Part shown: positions 7,451 to 11,134 of the stretch, piece by piece
Numbering within the stretch: position 1 is the first letter of the stretch
How the letters are laid out: each line of letters opens with the position of its first letter
Assembly: GCA_024811115.1 (NCBI GenBank)
Contig: JAKOGH010000115.1
Coordinates: 1-11,134, forward strand
Direction: 5' to 3'
Length of the DNA: 11,134 bases
DNA from: Terana coerulea
Taxonomy: Eukaryota; Basidiomycota; Agaricomycetes; Polyporales; Phanerochaetaceae
Translations under genes and position numbers: made by a program
Notes under the pieces: generated by a model
Databases searched by the model: none
What the model was told of the DNA's origin: nothing
What the model saw: only the letters and a program-made list of their open reading frames with translations

Positions 7451-9388
7451 ATGCCGAAAAGCCGGAAGAGGTCACGCACCGTCGAGCAGGATTCTGAGAT
7501 GGACTATCAAGTGTGGAGGTGGCGTAACGTACGAGGCAAGCGAGGGGGCCTGGAAAATCTGCCGGGCATGCCGGTCGACATTATTATCGAGGTGAGCAGA
7601 TCAATTTTCGACGCGTGAAACACGCGACGTTTATAACGACGACTCGCAAATCTTGAAGCATATTTACCCACTTGACTTTCTGAACCTGGCGCGAACAACG
7701 AAAGATTTTCGTGCCTTCCTCATGGCTAGTTCTGCAGCGTCAACATGGGAGACCGCACGCGGGAATGTCCACAGGCTCCCTCCATGTCCTGGCTATCTAA
7801 GCGAACCACAGTACGATAACCTGGTCTTCTGTAACCACTGCCACGTGAGTACGCAATGCTACTTCGAAAGCCCTGGTATCATCCGCTCATCGAGATGGTC
7901 GTAGTATTGCTTGGCACCAAACGTTAGGAATGTTTACTGGTCATTCGGAGCACGGTACTGTCGGCGTTGCGATAACGAAGCGTGAGCACAAAGTCTTTGA
8001 AATATATGATCGTAATTATTGATTAATGATGTCCCGTGTGGTGTTTTCCAGTGTTATGGATGCGGGGTTGGACCGTCCAATATCCCATGTCAGGAGATGG
8101 TCGTCCGTGTATGGGGTACGGACTACCGCTCACTCAAGATCACATGAAGACTAATCAATGGCGTACCATCTAGACAGCGCAAAGAAATACATGGTTCACC
8201 GGCATGGCTCCGCCATGCAGGTTCACCAATTCCTGCAAACGTTCCCGGACGAACAAGCAATTACAGATCACCAGCGTTCGCTCACAGCTATCACACAAGT
8301 AATTAAGTCTTCGAAACGTTACAATGTGTGTAGTGCTCTGATGCTCTGTACTTTGGGGACATCATGCAAAGTTGGTGGGCAGACCAGGAAGAATCGCGCC
8401 AGAGCGAGCCCGATCAAGTCAGGTTACGCCGTCTAAACGCGTATGTATCTGAACGACGTCTCTAATCTACTTGGAAAGCTCAACTGTTCATTCGTACAGT
8501 GTTATCAAGAAGCTCTGTGATCTAGGTTGGGAGGACGAGCTGCAAAGAATGGCCCCTGACTTTGAGGCGCTCAGAAACCACCCAGACGTTAAGCAGCCCA
8601 AAGATCTCACATCACGGGGTATGAACATCCACTAGCCGTCTACGAAGTCATTAATACTTTCTTTTAGTCTGGCGCAACATTGAGAGCCGTATGGTGGAGT
8701 TTATGGAAGACGTGCTAGACCAACGGCTCGATATCGAACAACGTGATGCAGCCCACGAGAGGTCTTTCATCATTATACAGATGTACCGAACTTGGTACCT
8801 CAAGCAACCGGACAAGATCGTCCTTCCGCGCGTGTGGGAAATAATGAAGCGCGTCGACATATGGAATATTCTCTTACAGCCTACGGATCAGCAATGGCAA
8901 CTCGACGACGCGGTCGCGGAGCATTACTTTGCACTGTGGGCCTCGGAATGGGCTCAAGAGTGCGCGAACCAGCTCACAGGCGTCATTCTTGCCTCTGAGC
9001 AGTTCAGAGGCAGGATTCTGCCCAATGTTATCTGCCCCTCACTCTTGCCTCCGTGGTCTTCACCTGCACACAGGGCAATAGCCGCTGTCCAGCATACCCG
9101 GCGCTGCCAGTGCTTGCCCACAAGTGCCTGTACAGTTATCAGTACTACTACGGTGACGAAGCACTAGTGCTTGTCAATGCTGCATACTCGTCCGACGATT
9201 ACAGCGCTTACTATGCCAAGATGCTATCATGGTGCTGGTCGTCCAGGACCCTCGAGATTGGAGTGTCGAGCGCGCAAGCGGCCTCAAGTGGTCAATGCGT
9301 GTGGACAGAACCCCATGGTTGTGACGGTGTGGAGATGGTATCGGGTTGGGGACTGGTTGTAGACGGCGAACGAGTGGGGCGACGGTAG
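7451..9388 (+). pseudogene. F-box family gene (Agaricomycete type with CxxC motifs), several frame and splice defects
   Basis: Exon 1 (7451-7591) ends in the F-box start L-P-G-M-P-V-D-I-I-I-E. Exon 2 (from 7650, to 7844) holds Y-P-L-D-F-L-N-L-A-R-T-T and L-S-E-P-Q-Y-x-N-L-V-F-C-N-H-C-H. Exon 3 (7905-7981) reads C-L-A-P-N-V-R-N-V-Y-W and R-Y-C-R-R-C, giving paired CxxC motifs. Exons 4-8 (8052-8144, 8158-8298, 8334-8440, 8500-8618 and 8668 on) hold the family's helical body (L-G-W-E-D-E-L, V-K-Q-P-K-D-L-T, V-W-R-N-I). It ends in V-F-T-C-T-Q and a tyrosine-rich stretch. Defects: the intron 1 acceptor is CAA, not CAG (7647-7649); there is a phase clash between exons 3 and 4; a frame change with a stop lies at 8145-8157; frame shifts lie near 9045 and 9288; the C-terminal end is unlike the family. 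Such proteins are thought to recruit substrates to SCF ubiquitin ligases. A functional gene with assembly errors is the alternative. Confidence 0.75.
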
Positions 9389-9439
9389 TGGAAGAGTGGC
9401 CGCGTGAGGTATCTGAAACAGAGTAATTAGCTTATAATT

Positions 9440-9924
9440 TGACCCTTCTTACCGGAACACAACGCTGGCGACGAGGAGACACCAGAAGGCGGTAACTCGG
9501 GGCGCCGTGCACAGAGCCGAAACTTGAAGAATGAACAGTTAGCTCGATGAATGGAAATACGCGACTCACTTATCTCGTAGCCGACTCAAGGCCGACGGAC
9601 TATAACTCAGTGTCAACAACAACTAGTACAGCTGTACCAGGTGACGCTCTCAACTGGGACGGAAGTAGTGGTGCAGTCTCCGAGTAACTAGCTGGGGAAC
9701 AGACCAGCTCGAGACTGGCTTTCTGTCAAGACGGTAGCTACTTATACAGGTGTAGTCCTAAACTGTACAGTACCACCCAGTATCCTCGTGTATGTACTAG
9801 AGTGGTCCAGAACAATAGAGAAACATACTGGAAACCACGGTATCGATGAGAGAACAATAGATAGGGGTAGAAGATAAATGGAAATGAAAAGAATACCCTA
9901 GAGACGCCCAGAAGTTCGCTGACA
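9440..9924 (-). repeat. 3' LTR of a Ty3/gypsy retrotransposon
   Basis: About 485 bp bounded by TG (9440-9441) and CA (9923-9924). Its high-coordinate edge is directly next to a purine tract on the minus strand, as expected for the 5' edge of a 3' LTR. It lies just after the integrase/chromodomain remnants that read on the minus strand. A TATA-like sequence (TATAAGTA on the minus strand, + 9738-9745) could be the internal promoter. The left edge is inferred from the TG dinucleotide only. The other LTR and the target-site duplication are outside the window or unverified. Confidence 0.6.
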
Positions 9925-9927
9925 TAA

Positions 9928-9937
9928 CCCCCTCTCT
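9928..9937 (-). other. Polypurine tract
   Basis: AGAGAGGGGG on the minus strand, three bases (TTA) before the first base of the LTR. This is the usual site of plus-strand DNA priming in LTR retrotransposons and supports both the orientation and the LTR boundary. Confidence 0.6.
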
Positions 9938-9966
9938 AAGGATCATGTCCGCGTGATCTATAGAAC

Positions 9967-11134
9967 TCAGCGTCTCGATCTGTACGACCTATTTCCCAAT
10001 TGTAGAGCCTCGGAACCGATATGTCCGATAAATTGATTGACACGGGCGAACGCGACGGGGGGAATTCGAATAATCAACGAACGAGGGGCGCCCGCGACAC
10101 GCCAGAGCATCGATGAGATCTTGACAGTGGGTGAGGCCGGATCGGTTCCCATGTACTTGTGCAGACCGGTTTCGTGCTTCCATGAACCTTGTATTTGAGA
10201 ATTCCCTTATCTAGCTTAGCGTCCAGGATCTCTTCGACCTCATGTTCTTCTTGTCCATCAATCGATCGGGTGTTTTGCCCACGTGTCTGATTCGAAGGAG
10301 GGCTCTCGGAACGGTGAGAGCCACATCTCATCGACCGTGGGATAGATCTTTCTCCATGCTGGGAAGTTCAAGTTCGTAAGCCGGAGGCGCCCGTGTTTTG
10401 TTTTGACTTTAAACGGGCCATAGCGCTGTTGTCAAGCTTCATCAGTCGATCGGTTGTGATGTTGGTCCCTTCAAGCCATACCAGGTCTCCTGGTTGTATT
10501 CACGTGTCTTCCTTTCCGTCGATCATGGGCGTTTTCATCGTCTCCTGTGCTAATCCGATGGCTGCCTGTGTTTCCTCTCGTGATTGATTTCATTCGATCT
10601 ACAAAGTCTCTCACGGCCTTTTTACTCTGATAGGGTTCGCTTCCGGAGTTGGTGCGATAGCCTTGTTTGACGAAGAACAGAGTTTGTTCGGTGGAGCTGT
10701 TGACCTTGTTGTTGCATTTGAGAACGATGCGAGGGGTAGCCATTCGGCCCAATCGGATTGTCGATAGTTGATGAAAAGTCGGAGGTACTGCTCGACTTCA
10801 GCGTTAATCCGTTCTGTCCGACCGTCGGCCTGCTACGATAGCGATACGTGATGCGTTGGCTTCGATTCCCAGAGACTTATAGAGTTCGGGATATGTACTG
10901 CTCTTGAACTCTGCTCTCTGATCGCTAACAATCTTCCCGCTGAATGCCGTGATGGGCGACAACATGGTCACGCAGGATTTTGCTCCATCCTCGCTGAGCT
11001 CGATGGTGGAGGGATGGATTATCTGTTTGGAGAATACAGACAATCACAATGATAGCATCGAATCCTAGCGACGGAGGGAGTGGACCAATTTTGTCGACGA
11101 AGATGATCTCCCAGGCCGAGAGGCAATCTCGCTC
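9967..11134 (-). pseudogene. Retrotransposon polyprotein remnant: integrase and chromodomain
   Basis: Read from 11134 downward on the minus strand. First comes I-I-F-V-D-K-I-G-P-L-P-P, with the first acidic residue of the DDE triad. Next is K-I-V-S-D-Q-R-A-E-F with the second, and L-Y-K-S-L-G-I-E-A-N-A-S. Then comes D-G-R-T-E-R-I-N with the glutamate, then [10 protein letters not shown] and W-A-E-W. These blocks lie in different frames, so at least one shift separates each pair. After 10752 an N-K-V-N-S-S-T region follows. The chromodomain-like part is at about 10247-10143 (E-V-E-E-I-L-D-A-K, then S-T-W-E-P). The family's W-K-G-Y block is disturbed: the W-K appears only in a neighbouring frame. 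The frame ends at about 9989 or 9967. The gene is 5'-truncated by the window edge. Confidence 0.78.

Larger units (their letters stand above)
9440..11134 (-). mobile_element. Ty3/gypsy chromovirus-type LTR retrotransposon, 3' portion, runs off the window
   Basis: Order on the minus strand: integrase core (from 11134 inward), integrase C-terminal region, chromodomain-like segment, polypurine tract, 3' LTR. This is the order of Tf/MGLR3-type chromoviruses. Several frame shifts and stops interrupt the polyprotein, so this copy cannot supply its own integrase. Gag, protease and reverse transcriptase must lie beyond base 11134. Confidence 0.8.

Overview
The window looks like nuclear DNA of a mushroom-forming basidiomycete (Agaricomycetes, quite possibly Polyporales). 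The genes are split by many 50-70 nt GT-AG introns, coding exons are GC-rich, and the recognisable families (DUF6593, the large Agaricomycete F-box family with zinc-knuckle-like cysteines, a Ty3/gypsy chromovirus) are typical of that group. No bacterial-type operon, rRNA or CRISPR array is visible. The species is inferred from style only.

Layout. (1) 1-1540, + strand: a tandem pair of genes of the fungal luciferase-like family (the family of the caffeoyl-pyruvate/3-hydroxyhispidin luciferase Luz). The window opens inside the last exon of copy A (1-116). Copy B (437-1331, three exons) is nearly complete. Both copies have small frame-changing indels near the C-terminus, and their 3' flanks are also homologous. 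(2) 1550-2360, - strand: a P-loop NTPase of the adenylate-kinase-like/topology-modulation type, whose Walker A motif is split over three exons, one of them an 11-nt microexon. It is convergent with luciferase copy B. (3) 3189-3917, - strand: an intact four-exon DUF6593 gene with a clear TATA box. (4) 3990-5930: about 1.9 kb with no gene I can support, including a very GC-rich block. (5) 5942-6832, - strand: an MMTAG2-like (multiple myeloma tumour-associated protein 2 N-terminal domain) gene with an RS/basic tail. (6) 7451-9388, + strand: an F-box-family gene, divergent from (5), well conserved in its exons but carrying several splice and frame defects. I call it a pseudogene. (7) 9440-11134 and beyond, - strand: the 3' end of a Ty3/gypsy retrotransposon (integrase core, degenerate chromodomain, polypurine tract, 3' LTR) that landed just behind the F-box gene and runs off the window.

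The genes are not an evident pathway. In particular, none of the usual partners of the fungal bioluminescence cluster (hispidin synthase, hispidin-3-hydroxylase, caffeoylpyruvate hydrolase, the cytochrome P450) is present here. The luciferase-like pair is therefore more likely a non-luminous or uncharacterised branch of the family. Single small indels recur in otherwise well-conserved genes (luciferase-like, P-loop, F-box). They may be real decay or may partly be consensus errors in the assembly; the raw bases cannot separate these.
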